Assembly (NCBI GenBank): GCA_033856255.1 | Contig: JAWVFH010000027.1 | Location: 100,838 to 164,837 of the forward strand | Direction of reading: 5' to 3' | Length of the DNA: 64,000 bases | Origin: WHSW01 sp033856255 | GTDB taxonomy: Bacteria; Actinomycetota; Thermoleophilia; Solirubrobacterales; 70-9 | In this document: piece by piece, positions 1 to 8,844 of the stretch | Numbering within the stretch: the stretch's first letter is position 1 | Layout of the letters: each line of letters opens with the position of its first letter | The notes under the pieces: model-generated | Told to the model about the DNA's origin: nothing | Databases searched by the model: none | Seen by the model: the letters and a program-made list of their open reading frames with translations, nothing else | Program-made: the position numbers and the translations under genes

Positions 1-13
1 AGCGGGGTCGCCA

Positions 14-1108
14 TCAGAGCGCCGCGACCTCGCCGTAGACGGCGAGCGTCCCCTCGACCATGCCGCCGAAGCTGAAGCGCTCGATCACGCGCCGGCGCGC
101 CGCCTCGCCGAGCAGCCGCGCCCGTTGCGGATCGTCGATCAGATCGACGATCGCGCCGGCGAGCGCGCCGGGGTCGCGGGCCGCGACGAGCCGCCCCGTG
201 ACCCCGTCCTCGATCGCCTCGCCGATCCCGCCGACGTCCGTGGCGACGATCGGCGCGGCCGCCCCCATCGCCTCGAGGATCGCGTAGGGAAACGACTCCG
301 CCCAGCCGGGCGCCGCGAACACGTGCGAGTTGGCGAGCAGCGGGGCGACGTCGGGGATCTGGCCCAGCAGGCTGACCGAGCGCTCGATCCCCAGCTCGGA
401 GATCTGGCGCTCGATCTCGGGCCGCATCGGCCCCTCGCCGGCGATCAGCAGCTTCGCCTGCGGATGGGCGGCGAGCACCGCTGGCATCGCCTCGATCAGC
501 GTCGGCACCCCCTTCGGGCGGTGGAACTCGGTCACGCAGCCGACCAGCGGGCCGGCGGCGGCGAGCTCGGCCAGGCGCGGATCCGGGGCCGGCTCCGGCA
601 GCGGGTCGATGCCGTTGTAGACGACCCGGGCCCGGCGCCCGCAGCCGATCGAGGCGGCCAGGCGCGCCTCTGCCTGGCAGACGCAGATCACGCGCGTCGC
701 CAGCGGCCCGAGGGCGACCTCAATCGCCCGGTAGGCGCCGTTGTGGGCCCGGCTGGCGAAGGCGTTGGTGAAGGCGTAGTTGTGGGGCGAGAAGGCGACC
801 GGGACGCTCGGCGCCGCCCAACGGCCGAGCCGGGCGACGGCGCCGCCCTGCGATCCGTGCGCGTGGACGAGGTCGGGCCGCCAGCGGCGCAGGATCCGGC
901 CCATCCCGTAGACCGCCCGGGCGTTGGCGAGCGGCGAGCGCTCGATCTCCAGCTCGACCAGCTCGAGGCCGAGCGAGTCGCCGTGGTCGGCGTGGGGGCC
1001 GCAGACGGCGACCTCGTGGCCGCGGTCGGCGAGCGCGCGGCCGAGGCGGACGACGTGCCCGAACGCTCCGCCCTTGCTCGGCCTCACGACGATCAGGATC
1101 CGGGCCAT
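14..1108 (-). CDS. GT4-family glycosyltransferase
   Basis: A 364-residue protein with the two-Rossmann (GT-B) layout of retaining GT4 transferases, which move a sugar from a nucleotide-sugar to a lipid-linked or polymeric acceptor at the cytoplasmic membrane face. The N-terminal domain has the usual hydrophobic first strand (RILIVV) and a HAHGSQGG loop near residue 83. YNGID at 164-168 marks the domain hinge. The C-terminal domain carries the E-x7-E motif, E271 and E279 in ESFPYAILE, which binds the donor. Length is normal for the family and the ATG start is good. It closes a surface-polysaccharide cluster. Donor and acceptor cannot be read from the sequence. Confidence 0.9.
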   Translation of the reverse strand: MARILIVVRPSKGGAFGHVVRLGRALADRGHEVAVCGPHADHGDSLGLELVELEIERSPLANARAVYGMGRILRRWRPDLVHAHGSQGGAVARLGRWAAPSVPVAFSPHNYAFTNAFASRAHNGAYRAIEVALGPLATRVICVCQAEARLAASIGCGRRARVVYNGIDPLPEPAPDPRLAELAAAGPLVGCVTEFHRPKGVPTLIEAMPAVLAAHPQAKLLIAGEGPMRPEIERQISELGIERSVSLLGQIPDVAPLLANSHVFAAPGWAESFPYAILEAMGAAAPIVATDVGGIGEAIEDGVTGRLVAARDPGALAGAIVDLIDDPQRARLLGEAARRRVIERFSFGGMVEGTLAVYGEVAAL

Positions 1109-1146
1109 CCGCGCCCGACTCTAGCTAGGCGTGCGGCGGGCGCGGC

Positions 1147-2925
1147 TCAGCAGGAGCTGAGCACGAGGGCCTGGCGGGGCGGCAGCTTGACGCTGGTCAC
1201 GCACTGGCCGCCGGGGACCTGGTACGAGCCGCCGAGCTCGATGGACTGCGTGCTCGCCGGGTCCGGGTTGACGAGCACGGTGCCGGTCTGGAAGTCGCGG
1301 CGGTAGGCGTTGCCGACCTTGTAGCGCGCGCCGGTCGGGAAGCCGACGTCCGTCGTCCAGTCGGGGAGGTAGCCGTTGGTGTCGTCCTCGGCGCGGTAGA
1401 AGAGGGCGCTGCCGTCCTTGCCGTCCCAGCCGAGCAGGAAGGTGGCTCGCGCGTAACGCTGGACCTGAATCTCGTCGGCGCCGCCGTAGACCACCGCGGT
1501 GAACGAGGCGCCGGCCCGCTCGATCGCTTCCATGTGCGTGAGCTCGTCGGTCCAGTCGTTGCCGTTGCCGGCGCCGGGGGCGGAGAAGACTCCGGTCCCG
1601 GACCAGCGGATGAAGAACTCGCGGTTGTAGACGTCGATCGTCTTCGCCAGCTGCACGGCCGCGTCGCGCTCGGGCGGGTCGTACATGTCCATGCCGACGT
1701 TGGCCATCGTCGTGAAGCCGTCGGCCTGGAGCGCCGGCGAGACCGAGCCGACGAAGGAGAGCGTCGCCTCGCGGTACTGCGCGTCGGTGAGCTCCCTGAT
1801 CCGGCCGCCCATCCCGTGGCCCGGGTAGAGGTTGGTGTCGTCCATGTAGACGCCGTCCCAGTGAACGCCGCTGCCGTCGCCCTCGGCGTCGACGAGGCGG
1901 CTGCGAACGGAGTCGAGCCAGGCCTGGCGGTAGCCGGGGTCGGTGAGGTTCATCGCGTAGAGGTTGCCGTAGGACTCCGAGGTCAGCCGCTGGCCGTTCT
2001 TGTCGTGCAGGAACCAGCTCTCGTGCGAGTCGGCGGTGCAGTAGCTGATCCCCGAGACCTCGTAGGGGGCGTAGGGGCAGCCCTTGACGCCTTCGTCACG
2101 GAAGACGAACGAGAGGTCCTTGTAGAGGAGGATCTGGCTGTCGGGGTTCGCGGCGCGGAGGTCGTCGACGTAGCGGTGCATGCTGTCGCGGACGACCAGG
2201 TAGCGATACTCCGAACCGCTCATCGCCCGGAGCGCGTCCTCCTGGGAGCTGATGATCGCGATCTGGCCCAGGGTGTTCGGCGCGGCCCCGTCGGGCACGG
2301 AGGCGGGCTGATCGTTGCTCAGGTCGGTGTCGGTGACCGTGAGGGCGTCGGCGTAGAAGGAGTCGTTGCTGACCGACTGGTCGGCCTGGCGGCGGAGATA
2401 CAGGTCGATCGTGTCGCCGGCGTCGCGGGCCGTGATCTTCGCCGCCACCTTGCGGTAGTGGCGGCGCAGGGTCACGGTCCGCAGCTGATCGACGACCAGG
2501 TCCCCGGCCGGGGTCGTCTCGCGGACGACGAGGTCGACCTTCGTCCCGGCCGTGCGGGCCGTGCCGCGCACCCAGGCGCTACCGGTGTAGCGCTCGCCGG
2601 ATACGGAGCCGTCGGCGAGCTTCGCCGGGTCGCCGTTGAGCCAGTACTCGTCGATCCCGTCGCCGGCGACCAGGCGTCCCGCGGTGTGGCCGTCCGGGGC
2701 CCTGCGGTCGCCGACGCGCTTCAGCGTGGCGTCGAGGCCGTGCCAGCCGCGGGTCGAGTACTTGAAGGTGGGGTTCTGGGTCAGGTTGGTGCTCGGAATC
2801 GCGGCCTGCTGGCGGGCCTGGGCGATCCCGGCGAGCCCGACGAAGAGGGCGGCGGTCAGCGCGACGAGCATCCAGAGCTGCGTGCGGAGCTGGAAAACGG
2901 GGGTCTGTCGGCGGGAGCGGTTCAT
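1147..2925 (-). CDS. secreted GHL15-like putative glycoside hydrolase with N-terminal carbohydrate-binding-like region
   Basis: A 592-residue exported protein. A basic N-terminus and a hydrophobic segment at about residues 17-37 form a signal peptide or anchor ending near AQA. Residues 48-200 look like a jelly-roll carbohydrate-binding module. Residues 215-540 resemble the hypothetical glycosyl hydrolase family 15 (GHL15) TIM barrel: the acidic HWDGVYMDD stretch at 355-363 and the NVGMDMYDPP strand at about 409-418 are what I recognise. Its place in an EPS cluster suggests it trims or releases the polymer outside the cell. Activity is not proven, and the family assignment is from pattern only. 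It is transcribed divergently from the flippase. Confidence 0.7.
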   Translation of the reverse strand: MNRSRRQTPVFQLRTQLWMLVALTAALFVGLAGIAQARQQAAIPSTNLTQNPTFKYSTRGWHGLDATLKRVGDRRAPDGHTAGRLVAGDGIDEYWLNGDPAKLADGSVSGERYTGSAWVRGTARTAGTKVDLVVRETTPAGDLVVDQLRTVTLRRHYRKVAAKITARDAGDTIDLYLRRQADQSVSNDSFYADALTVTDTDLSNDQPASVPDGAAPNTLGQIAIISSQEDALRAMSGSEYRYLVVRDSMHRYVDDLRAANPDSQILLYKDLSFVFRDEGVKGCPYAPYEVSGISYCTADSHESWFLHDKNGQRLTSESYGNLYAMNLTDPGYRQAWLDSVRSRLVDAEGDGSGVHWDGVYMDDTNLYPGHGMGGRIRELTDAQYREATLSFVGSVSPALQADGFTTMANVGMDMYDPPERDAAVQLAKTIDVYNREFFIRWSGTGVFSAPGAGNGNDWTDELTHMEAIERAGASFTAVVYGGADEIQVQRYARATFLLGWDGKDGSALFYRAEDDTNGYLPDWTTDVGFPTGARYKVGNAYRRDFQTGTVLVNPDPASTQSIELGGSYQVPGGQCVTSVKLPPRQALVLSSC

Positions 2926-2984
2926 CTCTCAACTCCCGCATCGGGTCTGCACGAGATCTGCCAAGCAGGTGGCCGCTCAGTCGC

Positions 2985-3043
2985 ACAACCGTCCAGCCGC
3001 GGGGCCGCGGCGGGGCCGGATTCGTACAACCGTCCAGCCGCGG
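2985..3043. repeat. two 18-bp direct repeats in the divergent promoter region
   Basis: ACAACCGTCCAGCCGCGG occurs at 2985-3002 and again, exactly, at 3026-3043, a period of 41 bp (about four helical turns). It sits in the 187-bp gap between the divergent GHL15 and flippase genes, so it could be a pair of operator half-sites. No regulator gene is adjacent. Confidence 0.6.
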
Positions 3044-3112
3044 CTCTCGCGGGGCATCTGAGGCTGGGGCTATCGTTGGCGGCCCCTTGACGGCGGTTGC
3101 CGCAGCGGGCCG

Positions 3113-4630
3113 ATGAGCGACGCTCCCACCCCTCCCGACCCCCAAGAGCAGGGCGCCCCGCCGAAGCTCAGCCATACGGTGGTCAGAGGCGTCGGCGCTT
3201 CGGCGCTCGGTTACCTCGGTTCGCAGGCGATCAACCTCGGCGCCTACGTCGTCCTCGCCCGCCTCCTGGTCCCGGCGGAGTTCGGCGTCTACGCCGCCGG
3301 CAGCATCCTCGTCGCGGCGACCCTGCTGCTGACGAACTCGGGCATCAGCTCCGCGGTCGTCCAGCGACGGGACCGCGTCGAGGAGGCCGCGAGCACGGCC
3401 GTCGTGACGATGGCCCTGACGGGCACCGGGTCGAGCCTGCTCATGCTGGCCGCCGCGCCCCTGATCGGGACGATCTTCGACAGCGCCCAGATCGGCGACG
3501 TCGCCGCCGCGCTCGCCGGGACGACGCTCATCCAGGCGCTCGGCTCGATTCCGGAGGTGATGCTCCAGCGCCGCTTCTCCTTTCTCCATCAGACGGTCGT
3601 GGTGCCGGCGCAGGTGATCGTCTTCGCGGCGACCTCGATCGCCTGTGCGGCGGCGGGCCTGGGCGTCTGGTCGCTGGTCATCGGCCAGTACGCGGCGGTG
3701 ACCACGGACACGGTGCTCAACTGGGTCCTCTCGCGGTGGCGGCCGAGCGTGCGCCTCGCCAACGTGGCGATGGCCCGGGAGCTGATCGCCTTCGGCCGGC
3801 ACGTGTTCGTCTCGATGGTCGTCTCGGCCCTGCCGCAACAGCTCGACGCGCTGATCGTCGGCAAGGGGTTCGGCACCGCCGCCCTGGGACAGTTCCGGTA
3901 CGGCTTTCGGCTCGCCTCGACGCCGTACCAGAGCCTGGTCGCAGCCGGCAGTTACGTGATCTATCCCGCCTTCGCCCGGATCTCGCACGAGTCCGAGCGC
4001 CTCGGCGCGGCCTTCCTCAGATCGCTGCGCTGGATCTGCCTGCTGGGCGCGCCCCTGGCGCTGGCGCTCGTGCCCCTGGGCGTGCCCCTGGCGGTGACCC
4101 TGTTCGGCGACGTGTGGCGCGAGGCCGGGCACGCCGCCGCCGCGATGTGCATGTACACGCTCGGAGCCGGCGTGATCTCGGTCGTCGGCGAGGCCCTGAA
4201 GGCGGCGGGCGCGCCGCGGCGGATGACGCCGATCTACGCGATCTTCAGCGGTCTCTCGATCGGCCTGATGCTGGTCATGATCCCGGCCGGTTTCACCGCC
4301 GTCGCGCTCGGGCTGTCCCTGGGCGCGGTCGGCGGGGCGCTGTACGCGATCCGGGTCGCCACCTCGGTCTTCGAGCTCGACTCCCGGGAGCTCGCGCGGG
4401 CAACCCTCGCGCCCGTGCTGGCCGCCGCGGTGATGGCGGGCGCCCTCATCCCGCTCGAGGCGGTCCTCGACGCAGCCGGCCGCGGACCGCTGCCGGCGCT
4501 GGCGCTGCTCGCGCTCGAGGGTCTGGCGGGGGCCGCCATCTACGTCGCGGCGCTGCGGGTGATCCAGCGCGACGCGCTCGCCGAGATCCGCGAGATCGCC
4601 TCGCTGGCGAGGCGGCGAGCGGGGACCTGA
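3113..4630 (+). CDS. polysaccharide flippase (Wzx/MVF superfamily)
   Basis: A 505-residue polytopic membrane protein with roughly 12-14 hydrophobic helices and the family's characteristic opening: a short cytoplasmic tail, then helix 1 (VRGVGASALGYLGSQAINLG) and the ARLLVPAEFGVYA loop. Proteins of this kind move undecaprenyl-linked repeat units across the cytoplasmic membrane before polymerisation. It is flanked by glycosyltransferases, as expected for a Wzx-type protein. The ATG at 3113 fits the hydrophobicity pattern. Substrate is unknown. Confidence 0.85.
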   Translation: MSDAPTPPDPQEQGAPPKLSHTVVRGVGASALGYLGSQAINLGAYVVLARLLVPAEFGVYAAGSILVAATLLLTNSGISSAVVQRRDRVEEAASTAVVTMALTGTGSSLLMLAAAPLIGTIFDSAQIGDVAAALAGTTLIQALGSIPEVMLQRRFSFLHQTVVVPAQVIVFAATSIACAAAGLGVWSLVIGQYAAVTTDTVLNWVLSRWRPSVRLANVAMARELIAFGRHVFVSMVVSALPQQLDALIVGKGFGTAALGQFRYGFRLASTPYQSLVAAGSYVIYPAFARISHESERLGAAFLRSLRWICLLGAPLALALVPLGVPLAVTLFGDVWREAGHAAAAMCMYTLGAGVISVVGEALKAAGAPRRMTPIYAIFSGLSIGLMLVMIPAGFTAVALGLSLGAVGGALYAIRVATSVFELDSRELARATLAPVLAAAVMAGALIPLEAVLDAAGRGPLPALALLALEGLAGAAIYVAALRVIQRDALAEIREIASLARRRAGT

Positions 4631-4640
4631 GGACGCCCGC

Positions 4641-5804
4641 TCAGAGCTCGGCGAGGGCCTCGGTATAGACCTCGCCCATCCGCCGCATCCACAGCGAGCC
4701 GTTGCGCTCCGTGGCGACCCATCGATGCCCCTCGGCGGCCTCCGCCCGGCGCTGGTCGGCGGGCGCGGCGATCGCGGCGCGAACGCCGGCGGCCACGGCT
4801 CCCGGCTCCGCGGGCACGAGTCGCAGCGCCGCCGGCGGCCGTCCCGCGACCCTGTGCCCGGGAATGTCGGTGGCGACCACGCCGGTGCCGCAGCTCAGCG
4901 CCTCGACCACCGCCAGGGGCGGGCCTCCGCCCTCTGCCGGGCTGGTGGCGAGGAGCAGGTCGGCGGCGTCGTAGAACCGGCGCACGTCCTCGCTCGGCGG
5001 CGCGATCAGCAGCGCCTCGCCGATCCCGAGTCGATCGGCGGCCCGCCGGAACTCCTCGCCGCCGGCGACCACGAGGCCGCGGGCCGCGACGCCGTCTGCG
5101 TGCAGGCGGGCCAGCGCCTCCACGAACAGCGCTCCCCCCTTGACCTTCCACTCCCAGCCGAAGTGGAGCAGGACGAGCTCGGCCTCGGCGAGGCCGAGCG
5201 AGGCCCTGGCCGCCTGACGCTGCTCCGGCGAGGCGAGGGCGAAGCTCTCGGTCTCGATCCCGTTCGCGACCACCGTCGTCAGCGCCGCGGGGCCGCCGCG
5301 GCGGCGCACGGACTCCGCCGCGACCTCGCTCACGCAGACGATCCGCGAGACCCCGCGACGGCTCAGCCATCCGTACTTGAGGATCGACCGCGCGAGATGA
5401 GGGGGGTCGCGGCGAAGGAAGCTGTGCACGTGCCAGATCGTCGCCGTGTTCGGGCGTCCGCGAGAGACCGCCAGGGCGGCCAGGTCGAAGCCGGCGAAAT
5501 GGGTGTGCAGGATCGCCGGGCCGTCGAGGCGGTCGAGCTTCTCGGCCAGCCACTCGGCCTTCGCGCGCCGGCCGTCGGGCGCGAAGGCGACCGGGATCTC
5601 GGCCGCGGCGAGATCGGCGAGCCAGGCTTGCTCGCGGGCGATCGAGGTGTAACCGCACTCCAGCCGCCAGCCTCGCTCGCGGCAGTAATGATCGACCCGC
5701 TTGACCATCGCCACGGCCCCGCCACCGTAGGAGCCGCCATATTCGGAGAGCCAGAACACGCACGGCGCCCCCGTGCCAGACGAGTCGCGCGCCGCGGCCT
5801 GCAT
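4641..5804 (-). CDS. GT4-family glycosyltransferase
   Basis: A 387-residue GT-B protein. I start it at the ATG at 5804 because the in-frame upstream extension is Arg/Pro-rich, unlike the family, and would invade the intergenic region. The mature-looking start is CVFWLSEYGGSYGGG, followed by ILHTHFAGFDLAALA, ANGIE and the donor-site segment SPAEGGGPPLAVVEA with two conserved Glu. It is clearly paralogous to the transferase at 9947-11062: both share SEYGG/SDYGA, the IPVxFAP segment, HTHFAxFDLAA and IWHxHS. It is convergent with the flippase, with an 11-bp gap. Confidence 0.87.
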   Translation of the reverse strand: MQAAARDSSGTGAPCVFWLSEYGGSYGGGAVAMVKRVDHYCRERGWRLECGYTSIAREQAWLADLAAAEIPVAFAPDGRRAKAEWLAEKLDRLDGPAILHTHFAGFDLAALAVSRGRPNTATIWHVHSFLRRDPPHLARSILKYGWLSRRGVSRIVCVSEVAAESVRRRGGPAALTTVVANGIETESFALASPEQRQAARASLGLAEAELVLLHFGWEWKVKGGALFVEALARLHADGVAARGLVVAGGEEFRRAADRLGIGEALLIAPPSEDVRRFYDAADLLLATSPAEGGGPPLAVVEALSCGTGVVATDIPGHRVAGRPPAALRLVPAEPGAVAAGVRAAIAAPADQRRAEAAEGHRWVATERNGSLWMRRMGEVYTEALAEL

Positions 5805-5977
5805 CGCGGTGAGTCTAAGCCGTCGTGCGAAGCTCAGGTAGAGGCCGGGAGATGCCGAGAACTTGTTTGCGACCGGGCGGCGCGGCCGGGCCATCGGGAT
5901 CGCGATCACTACCCTGGAACGCGGCCCAGCAGGCAACCACAGGCTCGCGCGCCGAGCAGGAGGACGAGTAACCCGCG

Positions 5978-6838
5978 ATGACAAGCAAGCTCAAGATCGA
6001 CCCCCAGCGTCTCGAGAACGGCCTCGGCGACGACCCGTTCACGGTCAGCCACGATCTGGTCGACAACCCGCTCCTGACCCTCGACGCGCTGGCGGATCTC
6101 GCCGACTATCTGCCCCCCGAGACTAACGTCGAGCACAACCTCGGCGACGTGCCCGAGGTCCTCCCGAGCGGCGAGGCGCCGCGCGCCGACCTGACGCCGG
6201 GCGAGATCGTTCGCTCGATCGACACCAACGGCTGCTGGATGGTGCTGAAGCGGATCGAGGACCATCCGGCCTACCGCGACCTGCTCGAGGACACGCTCAG
6301 CGAGGTGACGGCGGCGGTCGAGGCGAGGGAGGGGCCGATCTACGGTCGCGAGGGCTTCATCTTCGTCTCCGCCCCGAACTCGGTCACCCCAACCCACATC
6401 GACCCCGAGTACAACTTCCTGCTCCAGATCCGGGGCACGAAGGAGATGGTCGTCGGCAAGTACTCCGACAGGGCGACCGAGAACAACGAGCTCGAGCGCT
6501 ACTACGGCGGCGGCCACCGGAATCTGCAGACCCTGCCGGACGAGTCCCAGACCTTTCCGCTCCAGCCCGGCGACGGCGTCTTCGTTCCGCTGCATGCGCC
6601 TCACGTGGTCCGCAACGGGCCGACCCCGTCGATCTCGCTCTCGGTGACCTGGAACACCGATGCGTCGAACCGGATGGCGTTGCTGCACCGCTTCAACGCC
6701 AAGCTGCGGGGCATGCACCTCTCGCCGGCGCCGCCCGGCAGGCGGCCGGGCGTCGATCGGGCAAAGATCGGCACCGTGCTGGCGGCCCGCTCAGCGGTTC
6801 GCGGCGCCCGCAGGCTGCGACAGCGCGAACCCGCCTGA
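5978..6838 (+). CDS. JmjC/cupin-like Fe(II)-2-oxoglutarate oxygenase-type protein
   Basis: A 286-residue protein with a cupin-8/JmjC-like core at about 115-240. The iron triad is visible: H140 and D142 in THIDPEYNF, and a distal His (H206 or H209) in PLHAPHVVRNG on the PGDGVFVP strand. The family includes hydroxylases and demethylases acting on proteins or small molecules. Similar proteins occur in bacterial EPS clusters, where they may modify a sugar or lipid carrier; that role is inference. It begins a plus-strand operon with the deacetylase and the two acyltransferases. Confidence 0.7.
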   Translation: MTSKLKIDPQRLENGLGDDPFTVSHDLVDNPLLTLDALADLADYLPPETNVEHNLGDVPEVLPSGEAPRADLTPGEIVRSIDTNGCWMVLKRIEDHPAYRDLLEDTLSEVTAAVEAREGPIYGREGFIFVSAPNSVTPTHIDPEYNFLLQIRGTKEMVVGKYSDRATENNELERYYGGGHRNLQTLPDESQTFPLQPGDGVFVPLHAPHVVRNGPTPSISLSVTWNTDASNRMALLHRFNAKLRGMHLSPAPPGRRPGVDRAKIGTVLAARSAVRGARRLRQREPA

Positions 6839-6862
6839 GCGCTCGGGCAGCGGCGCGTCCGC

Positions 6863-7711
6863 GTGCGAGGCGATGATTCGTCCGTGTCACCCGCGGGATA
6901 CCGCCCCTGGCGACTGATCGCTCGCCTGGCCCGCAGGCGCCGCTCGGCGATCCTCGCCTACCACGGGGTCGAGCGGATGGCCCCGGGTGACGACCCAGAG
7001 CTGCTCTGCATCGACCCGGATCGGTTCGAGCTCCACATGCGGCTCCTCGCCGAGGCCGGATACGAGTTCGTCACCGTTCGCGAGTTCGTCGAGCGCTCGC
7101 CGGCGGCCGGGCTGATCGCGATCAGCTTCGACGACGGGCTCGCCAACCTGCGTTCGGTCGCGCTGCCGATCCTGCAGAGGTACGGGATCCCGGCCACGGT
7201 CTACGTGACCACGGGCCTGATCGGCGAGCCCTATCCGTGGATGCCGGAGAGCAGCGGCGTCCGGGTCATGGACGCCGCCGACATCGCCGCCCTCGCCCAG
7301 GCCGGGATCGAGATCGGGGCCCATACGGTCCGCCATCGCGACCTCTCGCGCTGCTCCTATGAGGAGGCGCTGGCGGAGATGACCGATAGCCGCGAGACGC
7401 TCGAGCGCCTCACCGAGCGGGAGGTCGCCACCTTCGCCTACCCCTACGCCAGGTTCTCGGACCTGGCCGAGCGCGCCGCGCGGGACGCCGGCTTCACCGC
7501 CGCGGTCTCCTACTCGATGCTCGCCACCCCGGGCGATCGCTTCGCCCTCTCCCGCGAGCTGGTCACGCCCCAGCACGGGCCGGCCAGCGTCGTGCTCAAG
7601 GTCCTCGGTCGCTACGACTCCCTCTCCAACAGCCTCGCGGGGCGTGTGGGGAGGCTGCTCACGCGCCCGCTGCGCCGGCGTCCGAAGGCGCCGCTGCGAC
7701 CGAGGGTATGA
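6863..7711 (+). CDS. polysaccharide deacetylase (NodB homology, CE4)
   Basis: A 282-residue protein with a NodB-type catalytic region. SFDDG at 88-92 supplies the catalytic/metal Asp pair, and HTVRH (H154, H158) completes the metal site. AILAYHGVE at about 29-37 is the usual first strand. CE4 enzymes remove N- or O-acetyl groups from polysaccharides. There is no clear signal peptide; the N-terminus is Arg-rich, so it may act at the membrane or in the cytoplasm. The start is the GTG at 6863, 24 bp after the oxygenase gene. The stop overlaps the next start (ATGA), indicating translational coupling with the acyltransferases. Confidence 0.87.
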   Translation: MRGDDSSVSPAGYRPWRLIARLARRRRSAILAYHGVERMAPGDDPELLCIDPDRFELHMRLLAEAGYEFVTVREFVERSPAAGLIAISFDDGLANLRSVALPILQRYGIPATVYVTTGLIGEPYPWMPESSGVRVMDAADIAALAQAGIEIGAHTVRHRDLSRCSYEEALAEMTDSRETLERLTEREVATFAYPYARFSDLAERAARDAGFTAAVSYSMLATPGDRFALSRELVTPQHGPASVVLKVLGRYDSLSNSLAGRVGRLLTRPLRRRPKAPLRPRV

Positions 7712-8844
7712 GCGACGGCGTCGAGATCCTCACGGACAGCGAACGCCTGACCGAGATCGCGGGGCAGTGGCGCGCGCTCGCCGTCTCACGCGCGAACGCC
7801 TTCGTCACGCCCGATTGGTTCTCCGCCTGGATGAGCGTCTACGGGGGCGATGCGACGCCGCTGGTCGTCGTCCGGCGCGACGGCTCGGGCGAGCTCGCCG
7901 GGGTGATGCCGCTGGTCGCCGCCGGCTGGGGGCGATCGCGGACGCTGCGATTCGCCGGGGCCGCGCTCGGCGACCTCTTCCTCCCCCTCGACCGCGACTC
8001 GGAGAGCGAGCTCGCCGTGGCCGCCCTGCGCGCGCTCCGCGCCGGCGGCGAGGACGGCGCCCTGATCCTCGATCACGTCGAGGCGGACTCGGCCTGGGTC
8101 CAGGCCCTGGCGCAACAGGGAGAGGTGGTGACGCACCTGAGCCACCTCGACGAGGTGCTGCCCGAGGTCGAGATCGCGGGGCTGAGCTGGGAGCAGTACC
8201 TCGGCGAGCGCAGCCGCAACTTCCGCAGCCAGCTCGGCCGCAGGCGGCGGCAGCTCGAGCGCGATCATGACGTCGTCTTCCGGCGCAGCGACGCCGCGCG
8301 GCTGGCGGCTGACATGAGCGCCTTCGCCCGCCTGCATCGCGATCGCTGGGCGGGCCGGGGCGGCTCCGGGGCCCTCGATCAGACCTCGACCGCGTTTCAC
8401 TCGCTCTTCTCGGCGGCCCTGCTCGAGCAGGACTGGCTGCGCCTCTGGATCGTCGAGGTCGACGGCGAGCCGGCGGCGGCCTGGTACGGCTGGCGGATCG
8501 GCGACCGCTACTCGTACTACCTCGCGGGCTTCGACGAGACCTATGCCGACTACAGCATCGGCACCCTGCTGCTCGCCCACACGATCGAGGACGCGATCGC
8601 ATCCGGCTGCTCGGTCTACGAGATGCTGCTCGGCTCGGAGCCCTTCAAGCGCCGGTTCGCAACCGGCGAACGACAGGTCACCAGCGTCATCCTGTCGTCG
8701 CGGCTGCACCGCGCCCGGCTCGCGGCCCTGGGCGCGGCCGCCGCGCGGCGCGCCACCGACCGGCTGGGACCGTCCGCGCGAGCGCGGATCAAGCGCCCGT
8801 TGCGGGCGCTGGCGGATCGTCTCTCCCCCCGGGGGACCCGGTGA
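7708..8844 (+). CDS. CelD/FemAB-like GNAT acyltransferase
   Basis: A 378-residue two-lobed GNAT-fold protein of the Acetyltransf_6 type found in cellulose/EPS clusters (CelD/BcsL-like). Recognisable parts are a TPDWFSAW region near the N-terminus, the Arg-rich helix NFRSQLGRRRRQLERD at about 171-186, RWAGRGGSGA, and the second-lobe segment with WYGWRIGDRYSYYLAGFD. Such proteins probably transfer acyl groups to surface sugars or lipids. It overlaps its neighbours on both sides by four bases (ATGA, GTGA) and is paralogous to the next gene. Confidence 0.78.
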   Translation: MSDGVEILTDSERLTEIAGQWRALAVSRANAFVTPDWFSAWMSVYGGDATPLVVVRRDGSGELAGVMPLVAAGWGRSRTLRFAGAALGDLFLPLDRDSESELAVAALRALRAGGEDGALILDHVEADSAWVQALAQQGEVVTHLSHLDEVLPEVEIAGLSWEQYLGERSRNFRSQLGRRRRQLERDHDVVFRRSDAARLAADMSAFARLHRDRWAGRGGSGALDQTSTAFHSLFSAALLEQDWLRLWIVEVDGEPAAAWYGWRIGDRYSYYLAGFDETYADYSIGTLLLAHTIEDAIASGCSVYEMLLGSEPFKRRFATGERQVTSVILSSRLHRARLAALGAAAARRATDRLGPSARARIKRPLRALADRLSPRGTR